A stretch of DNA of 64,000 nucleotides from Cellulosimicrobium funkei (GCF_004519295.1 NZ_SOZH01000007.1:1-64000), one strand, 5' to 3'. Shown: positions 55,256-64,000, counted from the stretch's first letter. The notes: a model not told the origin generated them from the letters alone. Translations and numbers: made by a program.

Positions 55256-57388
55256 TCAGTCCTGCCAGACCTGCACGACCGCGGGCCGCGGCCCGGCGAA
55301 GGCTCCCGGCGGCACCGGGGCGCCCGGCGTGAGGTAGTCCGGGAAGTGCGACACCTGCGCGTCGAACGTCCCGTCCTCGCCGGGGTGCTGCACCGCGACG
55401 TAGACCATGCGGTCCGCCGAGTCCACGACGGGCCCGCACGTCTCGGCGCCGCGCGGCACCGAGAGGAACTGCTCGACCCGCCCGCGCTCGCGGCCGTCGG
55501 GCGTGACCTTGAACAGCCCGTCGCACTTCTGGATCGTGCTCGGCTGGCCGTCCGTCGAGATCCACAGGTTGCCCTCGGCGTCGAACGCGAGGTTGTCCGG
55601 GCAGGAGATCGGGGAGACCTTCTCCTTCGGGTAACCCGAGAAGTAGGTGGAGGTGTTCGTCGCGGGGTCGCCCGCGACCAGCAGCAGGTTCCAGCGGAAG
55701 GTCAGCGACGCGGCGTCGTCGCGGTCCTCGACGATCTCCACGACGTGCCCGTCGCGGTTGGTGTTGCGCGGGTTCGGCTCGGTCGCGGCCTCCGCCGCCG
55801 CCGGGCCGCGCGCGGTGTTGTTGGTGCACGCGACGTAGACGCGACCCGTGACCGGGTTGGGCTCGACGTCCTCGGGGCGGTCCATCTTCGTCGCCCCGAC
55901 CTTGTCGGCCGCGACGCGCGTGTAGACGAGCACCTCCTCGAGGCTCATGCCCTCGACCTCGCTGCGGCCGTCGACGACGAGCGGGACCCACTCGCCCCAG
56001 CCGTCGAACGCGCCGTCGGACGGCACCGCGCCCGACCCGTCGATCTCGGACGCCGGCGAGTCGCCGCGGAACCGCGCGACGTACAGCGAGCCCTCGGTGA
56101 GCAGAGTCTTGTTGTGGCGGCGCGCGCCCTCGCTGTTCCCCGGGCGCATCGTGCGCGACGAGACGAACTTGTACACGTAGTCGAAGCGCTCGTCGTCGCC
56201 CATGTACGCGACCGCGTTCCCCCGGCGCGAGAGGATCACGTTGGCGCCCTCGTGCTTGAACCGGCCGAGCGCGGTGTGCTTCACCGGCGGCTCGTCGGGC
56301 GCGTACGGGTCGATCTCGACGATCCAGCCGAACCGGTTCGGCTCGTTCTCGTACCCGGGGTTGCGGGCGTCGAACCGCGGGTCGTCGAGCTCCCACCCGT
56401 ACCCGGTCGCGGCGTCGCGCAGGCCGTAGCGCGCGTCGTGGCCCGTGCCCGACGTGCGGAAGTAGCCGTTGTAGTTCTCCTCGCCCGAGAGCACGGTGCC
56501 CCACGGGGTCGTGCCGCCCGCGCAGTTGTTGAGCGTGCCGAGCACGCGCGTGCCCGACGGGTCGGCGACCGTCTTGACGAGGTCCGACCCCGCGACGGGC
56601 CCGGTGAGGCGGAACTCGGTCGTCAGGTGCACGCGGCGGTTGTACCGGCTGTCGGCCACGTAGTCCCACGGCGTCCCGGTCCGACGACGACGCACCTCGA
56701 CGACGGACATGCCGTGCGCCGCGCGCTCGATCGCCCGGCGCGTCGGGGCGTCGTACGAGGCGTCGAACATGATCGCCGGGTTCGTGTACTCGTGGTTCGC
56801 GACGAGCAGCCCGCGCGTCCCCCGGCCCGGCCCCTTGCCCGCGCCACGGCCGCCGGCGAGGGCGTGCTGGCGCTCGAACGGCAGGATGTCGAGGTAGTCG
56901 TTGTTGTAGCCGAACTGCCGCGCCTGCTGCTCCGGGGTCTGGCGCGAGACGTCGAACGGCGCCCCGCCGCGCAGGATCGGGTCGCCCCAGCGGATCACCG
57001 GGCGCCACCGGTAGCCCTCGGGGACGACGAGCGCGTCGCGCGTCGCGGGCTGGGGCGAGATCGCGCCGAACGCGAGGCCCTTCTGCGGGCGGCCACCGCC
57101 GTGGCCGCCGTGCGCCACGACGTCCTGGGCGGCGGCGGACGGCGCGGCGACGGTCTGGGCGCCGAGCACGACGGCCGCGGCTCCCACCGCGAGCCCGCCG
57201 AGCAGCGCGCGGCGCGACAGCGCGCCCGCGACCACGTCGCGGAACGTCTCGTTCGCGCTCTCGTTGGGGACCGGGTGCGAGCACGCGTCCGCGCACTTCA
57301 GCCGGCAGGTGACGGGGCTGCGCTTGCCGCGCGCGTGCGGCGCGACGGAGAGCAGGGGGCGATGCTCAGGGGCAGGCGTGATCGTCAT
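55256..57388 (-). CDS. phoX: PhoX-family alkaline phosphatase (DUF839), Tat-exported
   Basis: A 710-residue secreted phosphatase of the PhoX family, which uses iron and calcium to release phosphate from organic esters. A long N-terminal region precedes the twin-arginine signal SRRALLGGLAVGAAAVVLG (about 58-76), as expected for a Tat substrate folded with cofactors. Conserved blocks include PEGYRWRPVIRWGDPIL, NHEYTNPAIMF, GTLNNCAGGTTPWGTVLSGE (with the Cys and Glu iron ligands of the family) and SCPDNLAFDAEGNLWISTDG. GGAGA lies before the ATG at 57388. A PHO-box-like site lies upstream. Confidence 0.9.
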   Translation of the reverse strand: MTITPAPEHRPLLSVAPHARGKRSPVTCRLKCADACSHPVPNESANETFRDVVAGALSRRALLGGLAVGAAAVVLGAQTVAAPSAAAQDVVAHGGHGGGRPQKGLAFGAISPQPATRDALVVPEGYRWRPVIRWGDPILRGGAPFDVSRQTPEQQARQFGYNNDYLDILPFERQHALAGGRGAGKGPGRGTRGLLVANHEYTNPAIMFDASYDAPTRRAIERAAHGMSVVEVRRRRTGTPWDYVADSRYNRRVHLTTEFRLTGPVAGSDLVKTVADPSGTRVLGTLNNCAGGTTPWGTVLSGEENYNGYFRTSGTGHDARYGLRDAATGYGWELDDPRFDARNPGYENEPNRFGWIVEIDPYAPDEPPVKHTALGRFKHEGANVILSRRGNAVAYMGDDERFDYVYKFVSSRTMRPGNSEGARRHNKTLLTEGSLYVARFRGDSPASEIDGSGAVPSDGAFDGWGEWVPLVVDGRSEVEGMSLEEVLVYTRVAADKVGATKMDRPEDVEPNPVTGRVYVACTNNTARGPAAAEAATEPNPRNTNRDGHVVEIVEDRDDAASLTFRWNLLLVAGDPATNTSTYFSGYPKEKVSPISCPDNLAFDAEGNLWISTDGQPSTIQKCDGLFKVTPDGRERGRVEQFLSVPRGAETCGPVVDSADRMVYVAVQHPGEDGTFDAQVSHFPDYLTPGAPVPPGAFAGPRPAVVQVWQD

Positions 57389-57472
57389 CGGTCGTCTCCA
57401 CGGGTCGGGGGGCCTCCCCGTCACCGGGGAGTCGGCCCGACGCTAGGAACGATCGATGACCGGCCGGCCACC

Positions 57473-57494
57473 GCCCGGAGGACACCGGGTGAAC
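57473..57494 (-). promoter_or_regulatory. possible PHO box upstream of phoX
   Basis: On the minus strand two adjoining 11-base units, GTTCACCCGGT and GTCCTCCGGGC, resemble the direct repeats bound by PhoP in Streptomyces; the first matches GTTCACC exactly and the second is weak. A TAGCGT hexamer (57440-57445) lies 27 bases downstream. This fits phosphate-starvation control of phoX. Confidence 0.4.
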
Positions 57495-57514
57495 TCTCGG
57501 CGCCGGCCGGGTGC

Positions 57515-58522
57515 TCAGCCCTTCGACGCCCGGTGCTCGCGCAGCACCTCGGCCGCCTGCGGCAGCACGTCCGCGAGGTCGCCGACGACCGCGAAGTCCG
57601 AGATCTCGAACAGCGGGCACTCCGGGTCGTTGTTCACCGCGACGATCACCTGCGAGGCCTGCATGCCGCCGCGGTGGTGCGGAGCGCCCGAGATGCCCGC
57701 GCCGATGTACAGGCGCGGCGCCACGGTGACGCCCGTCTGCCCGACGAACTGGTCGTGCCAGCCCTCGTAGACGGCGTCGCGCGTCGCGCCCACGGCGGCG
57801 CCGAGCGCGTCGGCGAGCTCGACCACGGGGCCGAAGTCGCCGTTCGTGCCGCGGCCCCCGGCCACGACGATCGCAGCCTCCCCGAGCGCGGGGCGCCCCG
57901 CGCCCGCGGACGCGTCGACCGTGCGGGACACGACGCGCGCCGCGGTCGCCGCCGGGGTCAGCTCGACGCGCAGCGCCTCGACCTCGGTCGCGACGGCGGC
58001 GTCCGCCGGCTGCGGCACGACCGAGTTCGCGCGGAGCGTCAGCACCGCCGGGTCGGTGAGGATCTCGCTGCGCACGTCCCACGAACCCGCGAAGACGCGC
58101 TTGTCCGCCACGAGGTGGGTGCCGTCGTCGTGCAGCGCGGAGGCGTCGACGACGAGGCCGGCGCCCGTGAGGAACGCGAGGCGCGCCGCGGCCTCCTTGT
58201 TCGGGAACGACGACGTCAGCAGGACGGCGTCGGCGTGCGACGCGCGCGCGGCGGCGGCGAGGACCTCGGCGACGACGGGCGTCAGGTGCAGCGCGTCGCC
58301 GGTGACGACCTCCCCACCCGACGACGGCTCCGCCTGCCGCACGAGCGCGACGCCGTGCGCGCCGAGCTGGGCGAGGACGCCGACGCTCGGCGCCTCGAGC
58401 GCGACGGCCTCCACGCGACCCAGCGCGCGGCCGAGGGTGATCAGCTCCAGCACGGGCGACCGCAGCTCGGTGGCCGCGGAGTCGAGGAGGACGAGGACGG
58501 TACGGGCCCCGGGGGTGCTCAT
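57515..58522 (-). CDS. etfA: electron transfer flavoprotein alpha subunit
   Basis: EtfA binds FAD and, with EtfB, carries electrons from acyl-CoA and related dehydrogenases. The 335-residue protein has an N-terminal nucleotide-like domain and the C-terminal FAD block: VVAGGRGTNGDFGPVVELAD, GQTGVTVAPRLYIGAGISGA, VNNDPECPLFEISDFAVVGDL. GAGAGG lies upstream. It follows etfB by 13 bases in the same operon. Confidence 0.95.
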   Translation of the reverse strand: MSTPGARTVLVLLDSAATELRSPVLELITLGRALGRVEAVALEAPSVGVLAQLGAHGVALVRQAEPSSGGEVVTGDALHLTPVVAEVLAAAARASHADAVLLTSSFPNKEAAARLAFLTGAGLVVDASALHDDGTHLVADKRVFAGSWDVRSEILTDPAVLTLRANSVVPQPADAAVATEVEALRVELTPAATAARVVSRTVDASAGAGRPALGEAAIVVAGGRGTNGDFGPVVELADALGAAVGATRDAVYEGWHDQFVGQTGVTVAPRLYIGAGISGAPHHRGGMQASQVIVAVNNDPECPLFEISDFAVVGDLADVLPQAAEVLREHRASKG

Positions 58523-58535
58523 GTGCGGACGCCTC

Positions 58536-59351
58536 TCAGACCAGGTCGTTGCGGATGAGGAACTCGGCGAGGGCGCGGCCGCCCTCGCCCTTGTCGACGA
58601 CGATCTCGGCGTCGGGGCGCGGCGGCCGCGGCGACGCGTCGAGCACGCGCGTGCGGGCTCCGGCGTCGCCGACGAGCGCCGCGTCGACGCCGAGGTCGGC
58701 GAGGCTCCACGCCTCCACGGGGCGCGTGCGCGCCGCCATGATGAGCTTGAAGTTGGGCATGCGCGGGTCGTTCGCGTGGTCGGTGACCGACACGACGGCG
58801 GGCAGCGGCGCCTCGAGGACCTCCTCGACGCCGTCGAGCTCGCGCGTGACGCGCGCGGTGCGCGCGCCCGGCTCGCCCTCGACCTCGAGCTTCCCGGCCA
58901 GCGTGAGCTGCGGCAGGCCGAGCTCGGCCGACAGGAGCGTCGGGACGACGGAGCCCAGGCCGTCGAGCGCGGCCATGCCCGTCACGACGACGTCCACCGG
59001 GGCCTCGTCCGCGAGCCGGCGCACCGCGGCGGCGAGCACGCGCGCGGTGCCGAAGTAGTCGGAGCCCGCGATCGCGTCGTCGCTCACGCGCACGCCGCGG
59101 TCCGCGCCGAGCTGGAAGGAGCGGCGCACGGCGCCGTCGGCGTCCGGCCCCGCGACGGTGAGCACGACCACCTCGCTGGTCTCGCGCTCCGCCTCCGGCA
59201 GCGCCTCCTTGAGGCGCAGCGCGGCCTCGACCGCGTTCTCGTCGAGCTCGTTGAGCGTGCCCTCGTCGGCCCGGCGCACCACGCGGCCGTCCTCGAAGCC
59301 CCGGTCGGCGTGGATGTCCGGGACGTACTTCACGGCGACGACGATCCGCAT
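58536..59351 (-). CDS. etfB: electron transfer flavoprotein beta subunit
   Basis: EtfB partners EtfA and binds AMP in classic ETFs. The 271-residue protein starts MRIVVAVKYVPD, has LNELDENAVEAALRLKE, the AALDGLGSVVPTLLSAELGLPQ loop and the SVTDHANDPRMPNFKLIMAA recognition segment. GGGAGAG lies before the ATG. The pair lies near iscS-mnmA, an arrangement often seen in actinobacteria. Confidence 0.95.
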   Translation of the reverse strand: MRIVVAVKYVPDIHADRGFEDGRVVRRADEGTLNELDENAVEAALRLKEALPEAERETSEVVVLTVAGPDADGAVRRSFQLGADRGVRVSDDAIAGSDYFGTARVLAAAVRRLADEAPVDVVVTGMAALDGLGSVVPTLLSAELGLPQLTLAGKLEVEGEPGARTARVTRELDGVEEVLEAPLPAVVSVTDHANDPRMPNFKLIMAARTRPVEAWSLADLGVDAALVGDAGARTRVLDASPRPPRPDAEIVVDKGEGGRALAEFLIRNDLV

Positions 59352-59463
59352 CGGCTGCTCTCCCTGTGCGCTGGGCGGTCGGCCGGAGAGGTACCCGGCC
59401 CGCTCCGCCGAAGCCTACCGGCGGGCGACCGGAGGAGCCGGTGACACCCGCCACAATGGACGG

Positions 59464-61926
59464 GTGCACGAGCCGTCGCCCGACCCGAGACCCGCCCCGC
59501 CGACCACGCTTGGGAGCGTCGACCGGCACGCCCTCGTCCCGTCCCTCGGGGTTCGCCCCGCCGGGGACGGCGTCGACGTCGCCGTGCTCGCGTCGCACGC
59601 GACCGCCGTCGAGCTGTGCCTCGTCGACGTCGTCGACCCGGCGCTGCCCGCGCAGGACCCGGCGCGCTACCGCGAGCGCCGGGTCCCGCTCGCCGGGCCG
59701 GCCTACGGCGTCTGGCACGCGCACGTCCCGGGCGTCCGCCCCGGCCAGCGCTACGGCTTCCGCGTCCACGGCCCGTGGGAGCCCGCGGCCGGGCTGCGCC
59801 ACAACCCCGCGAAGCTGCTCGTCGACCCGTACGCGCGGGGCCTCGTCGGCGAGCTCGTCGACGACCCGGCGATCCGCGGCCAGGTCGGCGACGACCCGTA
59901 CGGCCCGCCCGACCCGCGCGACTCGCTGCCGTTCGTCCCGCACTCGGTCGTGGTCGCCGAGCCGGCCGGGACGCTCGCTCCCCGCCCCCGCGTCCCGTGG
60001 CGCGACACGGTGGTCTACGAGGCGCACGTACGCGGGCTCACGCAGCGCCTGGAGGCGCTGCCCGAGCACCTGCGCGGGACGTACGCGGGCGTCGCGCACC
60101 CGGTGACGATCGAGCACCTGCGGAGCCTCGGCGTGACCACCGTCGAGCTGCTCCCCGTGCACGCGAACGTGCCGGAGCCGCACCTGCTCGCGAGCGGCCG
60201 CACGAACTACTGGGGCTACTCGACGCTCGGGTTCTTCGCGCCCCACGCCGCGTACGCGACGCGCGCCGCGCAGGACGCCGGACCGGCCGCGGTCCTCGAC
60301 GAGGTGCGCGGCATGGTGCACCTGCTGCACGAGGCGGGGATCGAGGTCCTGCTCGACGTCGTGCACAACCACACGTGCGAGGGCGGCGCCGACGGGTACC
60401 ACCTGTCGTGGCGCGGCCTCGACAACGCCGGGTACTACCTGCACGACGGCGGCACGCCCGCGCGCCTCGCGGACGTCACCGGGACGGGCAACTCGCTCGA
60501 CTTCCGCCGCCCCGCGGTCGTGCGGGCCGCGCTCGACTCGCTGCGGTACTGGGCCGAGGTCGTCGGGGTCGACGGCTTCCGGTTCGACCTCGCCGTGACG
60601 CTGGGCCGCGGCGCGACCGGGTTCGACCCGGACCACTCGTTCCTCGTCGCGCTCCAGACCGACCCGGTGCTGTGCGGGCTCAAGCTCGTCGCCGAGCCGT
60701 GGGACGTGGGCCCCGGCGGCTGGCGCACCGGCCAGTTCCCGCCGCCGCTCGCCGAGTGGAACGACCGGTTCCGCGACGCGGCCCGCCAGTTCTGGCTCGC
60801 GGACGCGCGCGAGGCGTCGCACGGGCGCCCGGGGCACGGCGTGCGCGACCTCGCGACGCGGCTCGCGGGGTCGGCCGACCTGTTCGGCCACTCGGACCCG
60901 CCGCTCGTGCGCGGGCCGGTCGCGTCGGTGAGCTACGTGACCGCGCACGACGGCTTCACGCTCGCCGACCTGGTCGCCTACGACCACAAGCACAACCTCG
61001 CGAACGGCGAGAACAACCGCGACGGCACGGACGACAACCGGTCCTGGAACCACGGGCTCGAGGGCCCCGTCACCCCGGACGCCACCGCGGGCGGCGTGCT
61101 CGACGGGCTCGGCGTCGAGATCGCCCCGCTGCGGCGCCGCTCGATCCGCAACCTCCTCGCGACGCTCGTGCTCGCCGCGGGCACCCCGATGATCACCGCG
61201 GGCGACGAGATGGGCCGCACCCAGCGCGGCAACAACAACGCCTACGTGCAGGACGACGAGACGTCGTGGGTGTCGTGGGACCTGTCCCCGTGGCGCAAGG
61301 ACCTGCTCGCCACCGCGCGCCACCTCCTCGCGCTGCGGCGCGAGCACCCCGCGCTGCGCCCCGACGCGTTCTTCACCGGCCGCCCGCGCCCGGCGGCGCC
61401 GGACGGCCCCGGCGGTGCGGTGTCCGGTGCGGGGGCTGGTGCGGCAGCCGGCACGGGGACCGGTGGGGAAGGCGGCACCGAGGCGGGTGCGGCAGCCGGC
61501 ACGGCGGCCGGTGGAGAGGGCGGCACCGGGGCGGGCACGGCGGCCGGCAGCGGCCAGGGCCCCCGCCCGACGGCGGTGCCCGACCTGGCGTGGTTCGACG
61601 CCGACGGCGGACCGCTGGACCACGGGGCGTGGCACGACCCGGGCGTCCGGACGCTCCAGATGCTGCGCACCGCCCCGGAGCCCGGCGACGCCGACGTGCT
61701 CGTCGTGCTCACCGGGGCGCTCGACCCGGTCGACGTCACGCTCCCCGGTCTGCGGGCCGCCGCGGGCGGCGAGCCCGAGCGCTGGGAGCTCGCGTGGGAC
61801 TCCGACTGGGAGCACCCGGACGACCCGGACCGCGCCCCGGGCGAGAGCGCCGCCCGCCCGGGCGACGTCGTCGGGCTCGAGGCGCTGAGCCTGCGCGTGT
61901 ACGTCTCCCCCACCCCGCCGAGGTAG
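59464..61926 (+). CDS. glgX: glycogen debranching enzyme, GlgX type (GH13)
   Basis: An 820-residue isoamylase-type enzyme that hydrolyses alpha-1,6 branches of glycogen limit dextrin. An N-terminal CBM48 domain precedes the GH13 barrel. Nucleophile Asp375 (GFRFDLAVT), acid/base Glu411 (LVAEPWDVG) and Asp496 (TAHDGFTLADL) are present, as is ENNRDGTDDNRSWNHG. A Gly/Ala/Thr repeat insertion occupies about residues 658-696 before the C-terminal beta domain. The GTG at 59464 is six bases after CACAAT and may be leaderless. Its stop codon lies in the first copy of a 21-bp tandem repeat. Confidence 0.92.
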   Translation: MHEPSPDPRPAPPTTLGSVDRHALVPSLGVRPAGDGVDVAVLASHATAVELCLVDVVDPALPAQDPARYRERRVPLAGPAYGVWHAHVPGVRPGQRYGFRVHGPWEPAAGLRHNPAKLLVDPYARGLVGELVDDPAIRGQVGDDPYGPPDPRDSLPFVPHSVVVAEPAGTLAPRPRVPWRDTVVYEAHVRGLTQRLEALPEHLRGTYAGVAHPVTIEHLRSLGVTTVELLPVHANVPEPHLLASGRTNYWGYSTLGFFAPHAAYATRAAQDAGPAAVLDEVRGMVHLLHEAGIEVLLDVVHNHTCEGGADGYHLSWRGLDNAGYYLHDGGTPARLADVTGTGNSLDFRRPAVVRAALDSLRYWAEVVGVDGFRFDLAVTLGRGATGFDPDHSFLVALQTDPVLCGLKLVAEPWDVGPGGWRTGQFPPPLAEWNDRFRDAARQFWLADAREASHGRPGHGVRDLATRLAGSADLFGHSDPPLVRGPVASVSYVTAHDGFTLADLVAYDHKHNLANGENNRDGTDDNRSWNHGLEGPVTPDATAGGVLDGLGVEIAPLRRRSIRNLLATLVLAAGTPMITAGDEMGRTQRGNNNAYVQDDETSWVSWDLSPWRKDLLATARHLLALRREHPALRPDAFFTGRPRPAAPDGPGGAVSGAGAGAAAGTGTGGEGGTEAGAAAGTAAGGEGGTGAGTAAGSGQGPRPTAVPDLAWFDADGGPLDHGAWHDPGVRTLQMLRTAPEPGDADVLVVLTGALDPVDVTLPGLRAAAGGEPERWELAWDSDWEHPDDPDRAPGESAARPGDVVGLEALSLRVYVSPTPPR
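61435..61551 (+). repeat. 48-bp in-frame tandem repeat within glgX
   Basis: Two full copies (61435-61482, 61483-61530) and a partial third (61531-61551) encode 16-residue units AGAAAGTGTGGEGGTE and AGAAAGTAAGGEGGTG, then AGTAAGS. They form a flexible linker; copy number probably varies between strains. Confidence 0.8.
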
Positions 61927-62003
61927 AGCCGAGGTCCCCCGAGGTAGAGGCGTGGTCTCGCGAGGTAGAGGCCTGGTCACCCGAGGTAGAGGCGTGGTCG
62001 TTC
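61920..62003 (+). repeat. 21-bp tandem repeat, four copies, over the glgX stop codon
   Basis: Units start at 61920, 61941, 61962 and 61983, consensus GAGGTAGAGGCGTGGTC plus four variable bases. The glgX stop TAG (61924-61926) is part of the first unit. In the +1-shifted frame the units read EVEAWSx without a stop. They fill most of the gap to the flavoprotein gene. Confidence 0.85.
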
Positions 62004-62043
62004 ATGCCCGCCGAGGTCTGGACACGTGCTCTACTCTTCCCGC

Positions 62044-63798
62044 ATGAGTGACAGCGCGGTCGACTCCTCCCCCACCTCTCCCACGATCGAGGACCCCGAG
62101 GTCGTCGTCGTGGGGGCCGGGCTCTCCGGCCTCGTCGCGGCGACCGAGCTCACGGCCGCGGGTCGCCGGGTGGTCCTGCTCGACCAGGAACCGGCGGCGA
62201 GCCTGGGCGGCCAGGCGTGGTGGTCGTTCGGCGGCCTGTTCCTCGTGGGCTCTCCCGAGCAGCGGCGCATGGGCGTCACGGACTCCGCCGAGCTCGCGTT
62301 CGACGACTGGCTCGGGTCCGCGCAGTTCGCGCCCGGCGCGGACCGCGGCGAGGGACCCGACCGCCACGGCTACGCGTGGGCGCAGGGCTTCGTCGGCTTC
62401 GCCGCCGGGGAGATGCGCGGCTGGCTGCACGACAAGGGCGTGCGGTGGTTCCCGCTCGTGCAGTGGGCGGAGCGCGGCGGGTACCCGGTGCGATCGGGCG
62501 CCGACGGGTCCGCCGCCGGCGCGCACGGCAACTCCGTGCCCCGCTTCCACGTCACGTGGGGCACCGGCCCGGGCATCCTCGAGCCGTTCGTCCGCGCCGC
62601 CCTGGACGCGCGCGCCGCGGGCCTGCTCGACGTCCGGTTCCGGCACCGGGTCACGTCGCTCGTCGTGACCGACGGCGCGGTGACGGGCGTGCGTGCGGAG
62701 GTGCTCGCGCCGTCGGACGCCGGGCGCGGGGTGCCGTCGTCGCGCGACGTCGTCGGGGAGGTCGAGATCGCGGCGAGCGCCGTCGTCGTGACCTCGGGAG
62801 GCATCGGCGCGAACCACGAGCTCGTGCGCTCCCGCTGGCCGCAGACGGCGGGCCGGCTCCCCGCCCGCATGCTGTCCGGCGTCCCCGACTCGACCGACGG
62901 GCTCATGATCGGCGTCGCCGCCGACGCGGGCGCGGCCCTCGTGCACGAGGACCGCATGTGGCACTACCCGGAGGGGATCGCGAACCACTCGCCGGTGTGG
63001 ACGGACCACGGGATCCGCATCCTCCCCGGGCCGAGCTCGCTGTGGCTCGACGCCGACGGCAACCGGCTGCCCGCCCCGCTGTTCCCCGGCTTCGACGCCC
63101 TCGGCGCGCTCCAGCACGTCACCGAGCGCGGCGACGACCACTCCTGGTTCGTGCTCAACAAGGCGATCATGGAGTCGGAGTTCGCGCTGTCCGGCTCGGA
63201 GCAGAATCCCGACCTCACGGGCAAGGACGTGCGGCTCCTCGCCCAGCGGGTGCTGCCCGGCGCCGTCGGGCCGGTCGCACGGTTCGCCGAGCAGTCGCCG
63301 GAGTTCGTGTGGGCGGACACCCCCGAGGAGCTCGCCGCCCGGATGAACGCGCTCGTCGAGGCGACGCCGGGCTCGCGCGGGCACGTCGACCCGGCGGCCC
63401 TGGCGCGCGTCGTCCGCCTGCGCGACGAGCAGGTCCGCACGGGGCTGGGCAAGGACCCGCAGGTCGTCGCGACGGCGATGGCGCGCCGCTACCGCGTCGA
63501 CCGGCTCATCCGCGTGTCGCCGCCACGACCCCTGACGACGCCGAAGGACGGGCCGCTGCTCGCCGTCCGCCTCTCCGTGCTGACGCGCAAGACGCTCGGC
63601 GGCCTGTGGACGGACACCTCCGCGCGGGTCCTGCGCGCGGACGGGTCCGTGCTGCCCGGGCTCTGGGCCGCGGGCGAGGCGGCCGGGTTCGGCGGGGGCG
63701 GCGTGCACGGCCACCGCGCGCTCGAGGGGACGTTCCTCGGCGGGTGCCTCTACTCCGGCCGTGTCGCGGGCCGCGCGGTCGCCGCCGACCTGGGCTGA
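62044..63798 (+). CDS. FAD-binding dehydrogenase (fumarate reductase/KstD-like flavoprotein)
   Basis: A 584-residue flavoprotein. The N-terminal dinucleotide fold VVVVGAGLSGLVAATEL and the C-terminal GLWAAGEAAGFGGGGVHGHRALEGTFLGG are diagnostic for the fumarate reductase/succinate dehydrogenase and 3-ketosteroid dehydrogenase family. Others of this subgroup are annotated simply as FAD-binding dehydrogenases, and the substrate is unknown. The ATG at 62044 is six bases after TACTCT, suggesting a leaderless message. No partner subunit is nearby, so it probably uses a soluble acceptor. Confidence 0.85.
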   Translation: MSDSAVDSSPTSPTIEDPEVVVVGAGLSGLVAATELTAAGRRVVLLDQEPAASLGGQAWWSFGGLFLVGSPEQRRMGVTDSAELAFDDWLGSAQFAPGADRGEGPDRHGYAWAQGFVGFAAGEMRGWLHDKGVRWFPLVQWAERGGYPVRSGADGSAAGAHGNSVPRFHVTWGTGPGILEPFVRAALDARAAGLLDVRFRHRVTSLVVTDGAVTGVRAEVLAPSDAGRGVPSSRDVVGEVEIAASAVVVTSGGIGANHELVRSRWPQTAGRLPARMLSGVPDSTDGLMIGVAADAGAALVHEDRMWHYPEGIANHSPVWTDHGIRILPGPSSLWLDADGNRLPAPLFPGFDALGALQHVTERGDDHSWFVLNKAIMESEFALSGSEQNPDLTGKDVRLLAQRVLPGAVGPVARFAEQSPEFVWADTPEELAARMNALVEATPGSRGHVDPAALARVVRLRDEQVRTGLGKDPQVVATAMARRYRVDRLIRVSPPRPLTTPKDGPLLAVRLSVLTRKTLGGLWTDTSARVLRADGSVLPGLWAAGEAAGFGGGGVHGHRALEGTFLGGCLYSGRVAGRAVAADLG

Positions 63799-63818
63799 CC
63801 CGGGTAGGGTCGGCGACC

Positions 63819-64000
63819 ATGACCGTGCCCGACGACGCGTCCCCGGCCCCCGCGCCCGGCGCCCCCGCGGCGGTCGACCACCTCGACGTCCCCGCGTGCG
63901 AGCGCCTGTTCCGCCGCAACGGTCTCCCGCTGCTCGTCGAGGGGCACTCGCTCGACCGCGACGTGTTCGGGCGGTCGGCGCCGTTCCTGCTCGTCGTGCT
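63819..64000 (+). CDS. start of an unidentified gene, cut by the window end
   Basis: Only 60 codons are visible. After an Ala/Pro-rich start comes LDVPACERLFRRNGLPLLVE and then FGRSAPFLLVVL, which looks like the approach to a first membrane helix. I do not recognise it; it may be a membrane protein. The ATG is eight bases after TAGGGT (63804-63809), the same layout as the prolyl oligopeptidase gene. Confidence 0.6.
   Translation, partial: MTVPDDASPAPAPGAPAAVDHLDVPACERLFRRNGLPLLVEGHSLDRDVFGRSAPFLLVV

Noticed and set aside
61920-62003. CRISPR array
   Set aside because: The 21-bp units are contiguous tandem repeats without unique spacers.

Overview
The window is very GC-rich, has GTG/ATG starts, many GTGA/ATGA stop-start overlaps and many apparently leaderless genes. 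With adhE, etfBA, a mycobacterial-type rRNA leader and actinobacterial gene families, this points to a chromosomal segment of a Micrococcales actinobacterium, probably Cellulomonadaceae or Promicromonosporaceae (for example Cellulosimicrobium). That placement is an inference from content. I saw no insertion sequence, phage gene, tRNA or CRISPR array.

Left edge (1-4.7 kb): the leader and tandem promoters of a minus-strand rRNA operon whose 16S gene lies off the window. Then come the 5-oxoprolinase genes pxpA and a pxpB-pxpC fusion, an acetyltransferase and a membrane-anchored protein of unknown function.

Centre-left (4.8-33.9 kb) is the most distinctive part: two parallel, paralogous glycoside-utilisation loci, both read leftward. 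Locus 1 (4798-18014) has a Gfo/Idh/MocA oxidoreductase, an RbsA-type ATPase, two permeases, a lipoprotein binding protein, a TIM-barrel sugar isomerase and a secreted 1861-residue ThuA-glucose/sorbosone dehydrogenase fusion. Locus 2 (18249-30616) repeats the set with one permease and adds a membrane-anchored YtkA/CopC-like protein. A divergent operon (31018-33850) encodes a ROK regulator, a single-domain ThuA and a DapA-like aldolase. Three promoters, one before locus 1 and two before locus 2, share a 14-bp palindrome (TTGRCGANCGTCAA type) over the -35 element, so the loci look like one regulon. The model I infer is extracellular oxidation and cleavage of a glycoside, ABC uptake of the (keto-)sugar, and cytoplasmic reduction and isomerisation.

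Centre-right (33.9-50.9 kb): a MetE/UROD-like protein, ligA, a VanY-like carboxypeptidase, a two-component system, a DUF6907-like protein with an XRE regulator, adhE with a perfect Rex operator, a prolyl oligopeptidase, and a GH65 phosphorylase coupled to beta-phosphoglucomutase.

Right (49.8-64 kb): a second MetE-like protein, a SnoaL-like protein, mnmA and iscS (tRNA thiolation), an aminoglycoside-phosphotransferase-like protein, a Tat-exported PhoX phosphatase with a possible PHO box, etfBA, a GlgX-type debranching enzyme followed by 21-bp tandem repeats, a flavoprotein dehydrogenase, and the start of one more gene cut by the window end.
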